Of a stretch of DNA of 64,000 nt, positions 10,575-21,100 are shown piece by piece. Location of the stretch: the NCBI GenBank assembly GCA_963995505.1, contig OZ023181.1, positions 21,882,221-21,946,220 on the forward strand, given 5' to 3'. Position 1 is the first letter of the stretch. Every line of letters begins with the position of its first letter. Under the pieces are notes generated by a model. It did no database searches and had not been told where the DNA came from. It saw only the letters and a program-made list of their open reading frames with translations. Source of the DNA: Hypericum androsaemum. Lineage: Eukaryota; Streptophyta; Magnoliopsida; Malpighiales; Hypericaceae. Made by a program: the position numbers and the translations under genes.

Positions 10575-11067
10575 TCCAGATATTATCAAAATCAATAACC
10601 AAACTCCAATAGGCGAACGCGAGGAGCTTGACATCATTGTCCTCATCGTCGGGGGCAGCAAGGGAGGAGCTCGATATGGTCATAGAAGAGGGTGGTGTCG
10701 GGCTGGGGCCCGCGCTGGCCAGCTGAGTACTCGAGGAACCCCTTGAGAAGCTTGATCTCGTCCTTGTCGGCCCACAGCTATTGGAATAGCCACCGCGTCT
10801 CGTCCTGTGGGAGAGGCTTCCGATCCGGTGGCTCTTGAGGTCTGGCGGCAAGATTGCGGCAGTTGGGAGAGCAAGGATCGGATGTTGGCCGTTGGGGACG
10901 GCGACGATGGTGACGGGAATGGGGGATGGTGGATGAGGAGGTGGGGCGGAGGTCTTCCTTGTCGTCGTCTTCGTCATCTCGGAGTCATCTTCAAGGTTGT
11001 CATGGGACTCGAACGACCGATCATCATCGTCGAGATCGAAGATGGCGTCGTGTTGGTGGGACGCCAT
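10575..11067 (-). pseudogene. Captured GeBP/STOREKEEPER-like (DUF573) gene fragment
   Basis: On the minus strand an ATG at 11067 opens 'MASHQHDAIFDLDDDD', an acidic then Pro/Ser/Thr-rich N-terminus like those of GeBP-family DNA-binding proteins. After a frame break near 10800 another frame reads 'LWADKDEIKLLKGFLEY' and 'DTTLFYDHI', matching the start of the DUF573 domain ('LWxxxDEIxLLxG...FYDxI'), with a TAG just before 'LW'. The domain then decays. GeBP proteins are plant transcription regulators of leaf development and hormone response. The frame break, stop and truncation, and the position inside inverted ends, say this is a transduplicated fragment. Family call is moderate. Confidence 0.6.
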
Positions 11068-11258
11068 GGGATGGGGGGAGATTGAAGAGAGTGAGAGAGA
11101 GTCAATTAGGATTTTAGGTGAAGAGACGTACATAAGGTGTTCGACGTTACACTCCATATTCATGGAGTTTAGGTATTGATAAAGAAGATAAGTTTCTGGA
11201 GAAGATGAGTCAGGAGGAAGAAGGAGCGCGTCTTATAAATTCATTATATAAAATTTAT

Positions 11259-12553
11259 GGCAAATTACTCTCATGTCTCTAACCTTTGGTCACCCTCCCT
11301 CTAGGGTCCCTGACTTTTAAAAAATAATTATCCCGTCCCTAAGTTTTGATGATAATAGACTCTCGGGTCCCTGGCTGACGTCATTGGCTTTTTTTAATTT
11401 TTGGTCATGGAAATGACCAAAATACCCTTAAACAAAAAATAAAAAATTTTAACTTCTTCAACCTTTGACCTAGAACACCAACCACCAAAAACTAACCCAA
11501 AAATAAGATCAAACTAACTAAAATCAAGAACAACAATATGTGTACCCCTCCAAGAAAAAGAAGCCTTCATTCCACTTAACAATCCCCCAAACACCAAACC
11601 CAGAAAGCTACTTCCTCCCAACCAACTCTACAATAATTCATCATCCTCAACTCCCAAATACAATACCTTTCCAACTTTCCCAAAGGGAACAATGATAGGT
11701 TCCTCCAAGGACACCCAGAACCCAACCGTAGAACAAGAAGACGACCTCCTCCTCAACCAATCGAATGCCCTCCTCTCTCTCTCTCTCTCCACAGAGGAGA
11801 AGACCATCTCTCCCTCCTCCTACAAGGCCAGACATTCCTCCACTACCACCGTCGTCTTCTTCTCCCTCCTCCTCTTCCTACCTATCAAGAACAAGAACGG
11901 CACCCGCTCGCTGGGCTCCCACGGGTCCTCGCTCGGTTGTGGCTTCTTCGCCTCGGTCGGTGGGCTAGGGTTTAATTTGGGGCTGGTTTGCTCTTGCTGG
12001 TTCGTCGGTCGCCGGGAGGACCCTTTTCCACGATGAACTCACCGGAAGATGGCCGTTCCAATTTGGGGCGATGGAGGGGTTCTACGATAGGAACGTGGAC
12101 ACGATGAAGCACGCTGCCAGGATGGAGCGGTTTCTCAAGGAAGGGAAGGAGGAGGAGAGATTGGGAATTGAAATTAAGGAGAAGAATGAAAAACTTTGTG
12201 CGAGAAAAAATTCTAGATCCAGATTTTTTAATGATCGAGTGATTTTTAATTTTTTTTTGTTCTTGATGTTCTTGGTTGTGTTCTTGATTTTAGTTAGTTT
12301 GATCTTATTATTGGTTGATTTTTGGTTGTTGGTATTTTTGGTCAAAGATTGAAGGAGGTGAATTTTTTTTATTTTTTGTTTAAGGGTATTTTGGTCATTT
12401 TTATGACAAAAAATGAAAAAATAGCTGATGACATCAGCCAGGGACTTGAGAGTCTATTATCATCAAAACTTAGGGACAGGACAATCATTTTTCAAAAGTC
12501 AGGGACCCTAATGGAAGGGTGACTAAAGGTCAGAGACGTGAGAGTAATTTGCC
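11259..12553. mobile_element. Second Mutator-like element, nested in the first
   Basis: Ends GGCAAATTACTCTC and GAGAGTAATTTGCC form inverted repeats of roughly 280 bp (11259-about 11540 and about 12255-12553), sharing blocks such as TTTTGATGATAATAGACTCTC. Outside both ends is AAAATTTAT (11250-11258 and 12556-12564), a 9-bp duplication. The core (about 11540-12255) holds GC-rich, exon-like sequence of unknown origin, including a frame reading 'FYDRNVDTMKHAARMERF' near 12075; I do not recognise it. No transposase is present. Confidence 0.8.
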
Positions 12554-12564
12554 TTAAAATTTAT

Positions 12565-12926
12565 GGTGCGTTTGATCAATATATGTTGTTGTAACCTAGT
12601 TGGTGATGATGTCGGGTTTCCAACCAAAAGACCTGGGTTCAATTCCCCCTGCCAGTGGATTTTGGTATTTTCCCAATTTTTTAAATTTTGTACTAATTTG
12701 GTAATTTACTCCTGCCATGTCAGCATTGAGTAATTCTAGTCTAAGCCACGTGGCAGTTCACGTTGGCCATAAAACGACGACGTTATCCCAAAAAAAAGTG
12801 GACCGGAGCTCGGGACCGGTCCGTGACAAAAATTGAAATAAGTTGGACCTGTTTTACGGTTCTGAAACCACAAGGTAGCCAAGTGATAATCGGTGAAACT
12901 ACAGAGTTCTTAAGTGTACTTTTCTC
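12565..12926 (-). repeat. Right terminal inverted repeat
   Basis: Reverse-complement partner of 10157-10518. It begins right after the target duplication of the inner element, so the inner element landed at the edge of this repeat. Confidence 0.85.
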
Positions 12927-12935
12927 AAAAAAATA

Positions 12936-13984
12936 TGGTTTACAAAATTCCACTAAGACGTTGTCATAACTACATTTATTATACTCAATCTAGTCTTTAC
13001 TGGTTCATTAATCTTAATGTGTCCTCTTAGTTTTAAATAATGCATCTCAGGTCCCTAGTAGATCCAACACCGACATCACCGGACCCAACAGTGACAATAT
13101 CATGTTCCGTCCAAAAAGACAAATCATCGAGGTTCTTGTCCTAATTATACTTTTTTTATAAGTAAAATTTTTATTAGTATTAAGTGTAATGTAGAAAAGA
13201 TGCCCGTCAATAAGGCGATAGCGAACAAGCTCGCTAACAACATATATCAGTACTGACTAATCCTATTCCGAATTACAAAGACAGAACAGAATACCGCAAA
13301 AATTTATAACAACCTTCTACCACATTCCACCCCAAAATAAATAACTAGTAATAGGCCGACAAAAAACTAATCTTTCAATAAGTATTGGACGAAATATGTT
13401 GTTTACTCCTTAAATAAATAAATCCACGGTCAATTATACGACCACCGTAATTTCTCCCAAAATACATACAATGATAACAAAAATATCACAACCATAACAT
13501 ATAAATAATTCATTTCCGAGATCTGAAATTTTACCACAATTTAATAAAAATTTATGTTCTGATATTTAAACAAAATAGCTATTTTTTAACACATTTTCAG
13601 AAATTTAAATGGCAATGTAAATTCTGTGGTCCTCGTTCATATAGCGAAAGATAATAAAATTCCATATTTCAATATACAAAATCAATTGATTTTGGTGATA
13701 ATTTTAGTCAATAGTCTCCAATAAAAAAATTTAAGAACAGAACAACATTAAATATTTAAATTTTTTTAATACATTTCAAAATTTCAGGTACTTGACTTTA
13801 CACTATCTAAATCACCTAACTAAATAAAAACATCTAATTAACATCTCTCACCAAAAAGTTGACCAAAAAGATAATCTCACGCCAAAAACTCACCAAGATC
13901 CGTCCACTCCTACCGACGTCACAAGCTCGGGGACCGACGATCCAAATCCACAACCGCTAAAACCCACGCCGGCGACCGGAGGAG
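12936..13984. other. AT-rich spacer and upstream region of the prolyl 4-hydroxylase gene
   Basis: No gene, inverted ends or recognisable repeat seen. Composition changes from AT-rich to GC-rich about 100 bases before the ATG at 13985, as at the 5' end of many plant genes. No convincing TATA box could be assigned. Confidence 0.55.
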
Positions 13985-16497
13985 ATGGTGAAGGCGCGGT
14001 ACTCGCGGCTGCCGGGGCGGAAAACGGCGTCGTCGACCACGACGATGGCGCTGACGGTGCTCGTGTTGCTGACCTTCGTGGCGCTGATATTGTTAGCCCT
14101 AGGGATCCTCTCCGTCCCCAGCGGCTCATCCACCGACAAGCCCCGTGAGCTCTCCACCATCCTCCACGACACGCTCGACAGGTTTTGCCCTCCCTCCTAC
14201 TTTCTTTCCTTTTCTCGATCCGGCGCCGTTTCTGACGAGGGGCGTTTTGGTCTTTTAGGGCGGGCGCGGGGACGGAGGACGGCGGCGGGAGAGGGGAGCA
14301 GTGGATGGAGGTTATCTCCTGGGAGCCTCGCGCTTTTGTCTACCACAATTTCCTGGTCAATTCCCCTTTCCCTCTTCTTCGTTTTTTTCTCTATTACACT
14401 TAATTAACGTTCTAATGACCACCGATCACGTAGATCAAGGGGTGTTTCTAGCTGGCTAGACGAGAGGTCCCGAGTTCGAACACTATTAATACATATGCGC
14501 TAAAATTCGGTCAGGAGAGCTTTGCTTTATGAATTTGGCCTCTAGAAGGAACAAAGAGGTCAACCAACCTCTGTGCATTACTTGGCCGGTTAGCCTGCTA
14601 GTGATTCAGTTAGGGTTGGATCCTATTGAAGGGGGGTTCGAGTTTAGGATCTTCGTGCGTTGGAGCAAACATTGAAGTCTATTGTAGAAGATAACGAGGT
14701 GGTGGGAGGGGGTTTTTTTTCTTTTTTTTGTTGTTGTTGCAATGATGTGATCTGATAAGAATGGATTTCTGGGAAGTAGTTGCACTAATAAACTGGGATT
14801 CGAAGCTCTGTGTAGTTGAGTTTGTGATCATGCAAGTGACGGCTGTCGATTGTTTTGGGCAGACCAAGGAGGAATGCGAGTATCTGATCAGCCTTGCCAA
14901 GCCTCACATGCATAAGTCGACTGTTGTTGATAGCCAAACTGGAAAGAGTACAGACAGCAGGTGAAGGGCTCAACCCTCCCCTCTTCTCCTCATAAATCTG
15001 GTTCACTTCTGGTGGCAGTCGTGTTGTTCTGGTTCTATTTTTCTTCACACTTGCCTTTCCTTTTGTGCATTTGGGGTGCAGAGTGCGTACAAGTTCAGGA
15101 ATGTTTCTTTCTAGAGGCCAAGACAAGATCATTAGGAACATCGAGAAAAAGATTTCTGATTTTACCTTCATTCCTGTCGGTGCGTGGTTTGTGCTATCAT
15201 CCATTCTATCTCTTTCCATTTTTTCTTCTGTCTATGGTCATTGATGATGCGTACATGTGGTATTCATGTTTCATGATGGTTCTTATTATCCTATGTTACA
15301 ATAGAGTTTACCACGCAAAGGTTTTTGATGGTGTGACAGTTGACAGGAACTCTGAGAGTTTACAATTGCTGATGCTTGTTATATTTCCCTGAAACTTCTT
15401 TAGCTTATTGGAATTTGGATGACAGTGTGGCACTTACCGCCCATATGAATGAGCATGTTGCTTGGTGCTCCTTGTTGTGAACGCTTAAAAAGTTATATTT
15501 CTTTCAACCGTAGATAGCAAAAGTGGTATAGAATAAATATGCAAGGTTTCGTTCAGTAAAAGAATGGATTGCCTGTTTACACAAACCACAAATATTTAGG
15601 AGCAGCTTATCAGTTCATCTTGACTCTTGAGGTAGTAAATTTGCTTTTCCTTTTCTCTTAATTGGGGATCGCAGAACCAAAGCAGGTGAAGAGATCATAT
15701 GAAAAAGCGTCCGTCATATATTGCATGAAGAATCGTCTGTTGATTTGGTTTCTTGGATCATGCTGAAGTTTAATTTTCTGAGTTACATAGCTATAACAGT
15801 CTCTTGGATTTGACTTTAGCCAATAAATATTGACAGAACACGGAGAGGGACTCCAGGTGCTCCACTATGAAGTTGGGCAGAAATATGAGCCTCACTTCGA
15901 CTACTTCATGGATGAATTCAACACTAGGAATGGTGGTCAACGAATCGCGACAGTTCTTATGTACCTGTAAGTGGATACCGTCCCAAAAACAAAAGTGGAT
16001 AATATTTGCAGTTGCAATGGATCACGTTCTAATTCATCGTGGTAAATCCTCTTGCATACATCCCCTCTACTGCTCCGCACAGATCAGATGTTGAAGAAGG
16101 GGGTGAAACAGTATTCCCTGCTGCCAAAGGTAACTTCAGTGCAGTTCCTTGGTGGGACGAGTTATCAGAATGCGGCAAGAAAGGGCTGTCTGTTAAACCA
16201 AAAATGGGTGACGCATTGCTTTTCTGGAGCATGAAGCCTGATGCCTCGCTAGATCCTTCAAGTTTGCACGGTTAGTTTCAGTTTGAAAATCAATTTATAT
16301 ACATGTCCAAAGCAAATCTATAACTATTATGGCTGTCTAGAGACTCCTACAAGGATCATGACGACCTTTGTTCGATATAAGCTAATTCTTGGGACATGAA
16401 GCGTTTGAAATTGCTACTTCCAGGTGGATGCCCTGTAATCAGAGGAAACAAGTGGTCATCTACCAAGTGGATTCGCGTGAATGAATACAAAGTCTAA
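13985..16497 (+). CDS. P4H: Prolyl 4-hydroxylase, type II membrane protein (7 exons)
   Basis: Exons by GT-AG boundaries: 13985-14181, 14259-14355, 14863-14960, 15082-15179, 15837-15966, 16083-16270, 16424-16497. They join in frame to 293 residues, the usual size of plant P4Hs. A short basic N-terminus (MVKARYSRLPGRK) precedes one hydrophobic segment (about residues 20-44), as in ER/Golgi type II anchored members. The 2-oxoglutarate/Fe(II) dioxygenase core has all catalytic residues: H183-x-D185 ('PHFDYF'), H269, and K279 of 'GNKWSSTKW' ten residues later, as in animal enzymes. It would hydroxylate proline in extensins, arabinogalactan proteins and small peptides in the secretory pathway. Intron 2 may carry a tRNA-derived SINE. 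Start chosen as the only ATG giving the anchor. Confidence 0.93.
14430..14650 (+). repeat. Possible tRNA-derived SINE sequence in intron 2
   Basis: TAGCTGGCTAGA followed about 30 bases later by GAGTTCGAAC resembles the A and B boxes of a tRNA-derived promoter. A second, weaker pair (TTAGCCTGCTAGTG, then GGGTTCGAGTTT) lies at about 14587-14645. No poly-A/T tail or target duplication was found, so this is tentative. Confidence 0.3.
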
Positions 16498-18173
16498 ATT
16501 TTCATTGCTACAGGTAATCTTTACCCATAGTGATACCTGATCAGTTGTCGTAATGGAGCCAAGCTTTCATTTTACTATTATGAATGCTATTAGCATCAAA
16601 GGACATCTTGTCAAAGCATGTTGAACGAATTCGAGCTGCTGACGAGAACTGAATGAAACTCGGACCATTGTGTATGACCATTTGTTGTGAACCATTACAG
16701 GTGTTTGTATCTTGCTCTCGTGATTGAGACTATCGAGTTGAGAGATCGAAGCCAATGAGCGAGACGACTATGCCTAGTTCTCTTGCAAATCAGTCATCTC
16801 TGTCGTCCAAGATACCACCGGATCGGCCTTGTTACGAAATAGTTAATTATTTTTGTAATTATAACAGGACGAAGTTGAGGAGCGGGAGCTGCTGGAAGAT
16901 GGATGCTCCCAAATTCGGAATGAGCGCATAGGACGGATGCAATATTTATTTATACTAACATTTTGTTCAACAAAATGAGGGTAAGTAAGTTGGTACTCTT
17001 TACATTATTTTCTTCTACTGCTACCAATGTTTTATCTTTTCTGGTTACGCCCAATTGAGGGTGAAGAGATTAACTTAATATAGAAACATTATTCTCAATT
17101 ACCTTCTTTTACCATGAACATTACATTACTCTCAATTACCCTCTTATAACCAAACAAAATTACGTAAAATAACACACAAATTTAGACAAGTGAGCAAGCG
17201 AGGATGCCCTTCTCGTCCTATCCCATCGGTTCAATATTTAGCGAAAGGTCTACTCGAAGCCTCGCGATTTTGTACACCAACTTTAGTTATGATAGAATTA
17301 CTATTCAAGGAGATCTATAGGTTGGTGCAATTGTTGTGTCCCAAAGGGCAAAGGGTTCCAGTTTTGGATCGTGGCATTACTTTTTCTTGGAGCTAAACAC
17401 CGCGATGATTCCATTCCGTCTACGCGAGGATTTTCACTCGAATGAAGTAATTCTTTCAATGACAAATAACTGGACCATTGAGTAACTGCTTTGTAAGATT
17501 ACTGAACGACTAGTCCGTTGGGCGTCACCAATGTTCCACGGGGGATTCTTCCATCTCTATACCACCCAAAGATTGTTCCCAGTGGAGTCCAAGGAGAACT
17601 TCCCACCTCAGGTTCAGCGGGGCAGAAGAAAGAACTATCGTATTCTGTATGGTCTTAGGCCAGATATCCTCGTTCCGGAAGCATGGCCAGTTCCGGTCGG
17701 TAGATCCGATAAGCAAGGCAAATCAAAAGAGCCTCGGGAGGAGTCCATGGACGGAGCGGAGTGTGCACGGAGACTAGAAAAGGGCAAGAGCTCCCTCGAA
17801 GAACAAATGAAAATGAAAACTGTGTCCGAATTGAGAAATGCAGATTAGCAGACACTACAAGTAAACTAAGTGTCCCAATGGATGGCTTCTTCTTTTCTTT
17901 TTTTTTACCACAACAACAGGCACTCAAAAGAGCACCAAACACGTCCCAGTGCTGTGTTTTTCGAAGTCAACCCTACAAGTAATTGACATCAGCGAGGACT
18001 TGCATAAACCCATCCCATTATGCTGTCAACTTATTAATACGTTTTGTAGTTCTTAACAGTGGAACTTGAACGTTTGAATACATCCCAACCAGAAACCATC
18101 TATCCTTATCACTGGCACATGTGTAGCCGTCCGACTTGCTGTTGGGCTGAACTGCTGATTGTGTTTCGGTGGA
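16498..18173. other. Intergenic region between convergent genes
   Basis: Holds the 3' flanks of the prolyl 4-hydroxylase (ending 16497) and aconitase (ending 18174) genes. Part of it (about 17190-17870) has an even base composition and open frames without resemblance to known proteins; the style reminds me of plant organelle spacer DNA, but I cannot identify a source. No repeat ends or RNA genes were recognised. Confidence 0.5.
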
Positions 18174-21100
18174 TCAGTTTTTCGAGTGAATCATGTTCCT
18201 GATGACATACTGCAGAATCCCTCCATGATCAAAATAGGCCAGTTCAACCTGCACCAAAAAGAACCAAACTAAACACCCGAAATGGTTGAATGATGGCTTG
18301 GAAGGGTGGGGTAAAATGAAGATGGATGCTGGTACCTCTGTGTCGAAGCGCAAGGTACATGTGAAAGACTTTCCATTATCTGTTACCACAGTGACATCTT
18401 GACCAGGTCTAATCTCACTGACACTGCTGGGTAGGTCAATGCTGTAACGCTCATGGCCGGTCAAACCGAGGGTCTCGGCATCCTGTCCAGGTTTAAAGCA
18501 CAGAGGAACGATGCCCATGCCCACCAAATTGCTGCGGTGAATTCGCTCAAAGCTCTTTGCTATTACTGCTTTCACACCCTGGTGACAGAAGGCCAAAGAA
18601 GTTGTTTAACATGCATGTTCAATAGCATCAACAGGACAAAAGGTGATCTAAAAACAATACCAAGAGCATTGGACCCTTAGCAGCCCAATCCCTGGAACTT
18701 CCACTCCCGTACTCAGCTCCTGCAAGCACTATCGTATCATATCCTTCGCTTTTGTACCTCTGTAGACAAAAAAAAGGACACATCAAAACATAAGTGATTG
18801 ACATAATATTACAATAACTTCAAGAACTGGGAATGTCACACCAGAACTCACCGTTGCTGCATCAAAGACGGATAGTTTTTCTCCACTAGGGATATGTACT
18901 GTTTTGGGACCAACTTCTCCCCCCAAATGCTTGTTGACGATACGAATATTAGCAAAGGTACCTCTAGCCATGATTTCATCATTACCACGGCGACTTCCAT
19001 AGGAATTGAAATCCCTTCTATCTACTCCACGTTCCATTAGAAATCTGGCAGCAGGACTGTCCTTATGGATGCTTCCAGCAGGTGAAATGTGATCAGTAGT
19101 TATACTGTCCCCAAAATTCAGCAAGCAGTAGGCATCCTTTACACTGTGAGGACCTGGAGGTGACATGGTCATGTTTTTGAAATATGGCGGATCATGAATG
19201 TACGTTGATTTTGGATCCCACTCATAAAGCTTTCCAGAAGGTACAGAAAGTTCATTCCACATGGGATTTCCTTTCGTAATTGCAAGGTAAGTGGCCTTGA
19301 ACATATCCGGTAATACACTGGACTGGACTACCTGCAGGACATAAAGGTGACGAGGACAGTTAGATGACTTTCTATTCATCAAAAGAGTTGGTGACAAAAG
19401 AAAATCACGGGGCTCACGTTAGCGACTTCATCATTTGATGGCCATATTTCCTTGAAAAATATCTTCTTTCCATCTTTTGTCACCCCAATCGGTTCAGTCT
19501 CAAAATCGATATCTACCTGTAGCAATGTCCTCCCAAGTTAAAAACATAAAGTTCAGTGTACATATGCAACAATCACATCACTCCAACATCAGAAAGCCTG
19601 CTAAATAACTCTAATACAGGAATAAAATGAGTTCATTCAGCAAAGTACACTACCGTTCCAGCAAGAGCATATGCAACCACGAGAGGAGGAGAAGCAAGAT
19701 AGTTGGCCCTTGTCAAAGGATGCACACGACCTTCAAAGTTCCTGTTTCCAGACAATACCGCAGCAGCCACCAGATCTTGAAATGTGAAAAGTACCAGCAA
19801 TATTGTCAGACAATTTTTGCAAAGAGAAGAATCAAACAAGTGTTCTATATCGCTAGAGATTTACCATTTTCAGTGATAGCTGAGGCCACTGCTTCATCAA
19901 TGTCTCCCGAATTGCCAATGCAAGTAGTACATCCATAACCCACTATATTGAAACCTAGTTGATTCAAGTACTTCTGGAGGCCACTGCATAGGTAGTGCAC
20001 AAGATTGATCCATACATGTTCAGAAAATGATAATCTGTATCACATGAAGAGCTGTAAAAGTACCTCTTCTGCAAATATTTTGTGACAACACCAGAACCTG
20101 GAGCCAGACTAGTCTTAACCCATGGTTTTACCTGACAAAGAAACAAGATGCTTCAGTATAATTGCGCCTGAATCAACTTCCATTGCGTATTGGGTAGTAT
20201 CTTTGCTGTTGATGTAAACTCAAGAAATGCAAAATCGATGAAAATTAAAGCACACCTCCAGTCCAAGTTCACAGGCTTTCTTAGCAACCAAAGCAGCCCC
20301 AAGCATCACACTGGGGTTTGATGTATTTGTGCAACTAGTAATTGCAGCTATTACAACATCACCATGTCTGAGTTGTGCTTTAGTCCCATGAAAATTGAAG
20401 TCCGCAACTTTGCTCTGTGATTCCTTTGGTATGGCGAATCCCTGAGAATGACATAGGAATCAATAAGAAAAACACTAGATTATACGAGAAAAGGAAAAGA
20501 AACCAATGAAAAAGAATAGCTGGTAACTTGTTAACCAACGGTAGATAGAAAAAATATTCAATTAGCTAACATGCAATTCCATTTAATAGTAAGATTGTGA
20601 CGTTAAACAAGCATAACAGCTAACAGGCAGTTGGGTGTCCCTAAGGGGCGGTTGGAATATTCTTCAATGTAGTAATGTCCCTAAGTTATAAAGCAGGCTA
20701 TAATAACTTTGACAGTAAGCTAGACTGTATAACATAGATAATAACCTACTTTTGAATGACTGAAAATGTTAGCATAGTGTAGGTAATTCCCCTAATATTT
20801 GAACTGTAGACCTCTCCCTATGCATCCTAATGCTACTGCAAAGGCAACAATCCTAAGAAAGCTAGAAGAATCTTGATGGTGGTCCAGTTCATGTTGGAAA
20901 ATACACCGACAATGCTGTGGAATATTCAAATGCACAGTTTGACACATCACTCAACATCATCGAATTTGAGGCAGAGAAAAGTACTAACCTTAAAACCGAC
21001 CCTATTGTCTAGACATGAGTGCCAGTCTGATTTCATCTCTCTTAAAAGAACCCGGTCATGTGGCCTGTAAAAGAGATCAGGGGACCAGGCAGTCTTGAAT

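Larger units (their letters stand above)
10157..12926. mobile_element. Mutator-like element with captured gene fragment (Pack-MULE type)
   Basis: The two ends are long inverted repeats (10157-about 10518 and about 12565-12926), starting GGAAAAAGTACACTTAA and ending TTAAGTGTACTTTTCTC. Both outer flanks are AAAAAAATA (10148-10156 and 12927-12935), a perfect 9-bp target duplication, the hallmark of Mutator-like elements. No transposase is present, so it is non-autonomous. Inside are a GeBP-like gene fragment and a second Mutator-like element at 11259-12553. Without that insertion it would be about 1.47 kb. Confidence 0.88.

Noticed and set aside
10567..11163. 198-residue minus-strand frame as a real gene
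   Set aside because: It switches frame relative to the DUF573-like part, lies within Mutator ends and has no intact domain; kept as a captured fragment.
14785..15219. 144-residue minus-strand frame over prolyl 4-hydroxylase exons 3 and 4
   Set aside because: Antisense to confirmed exons; no domain.
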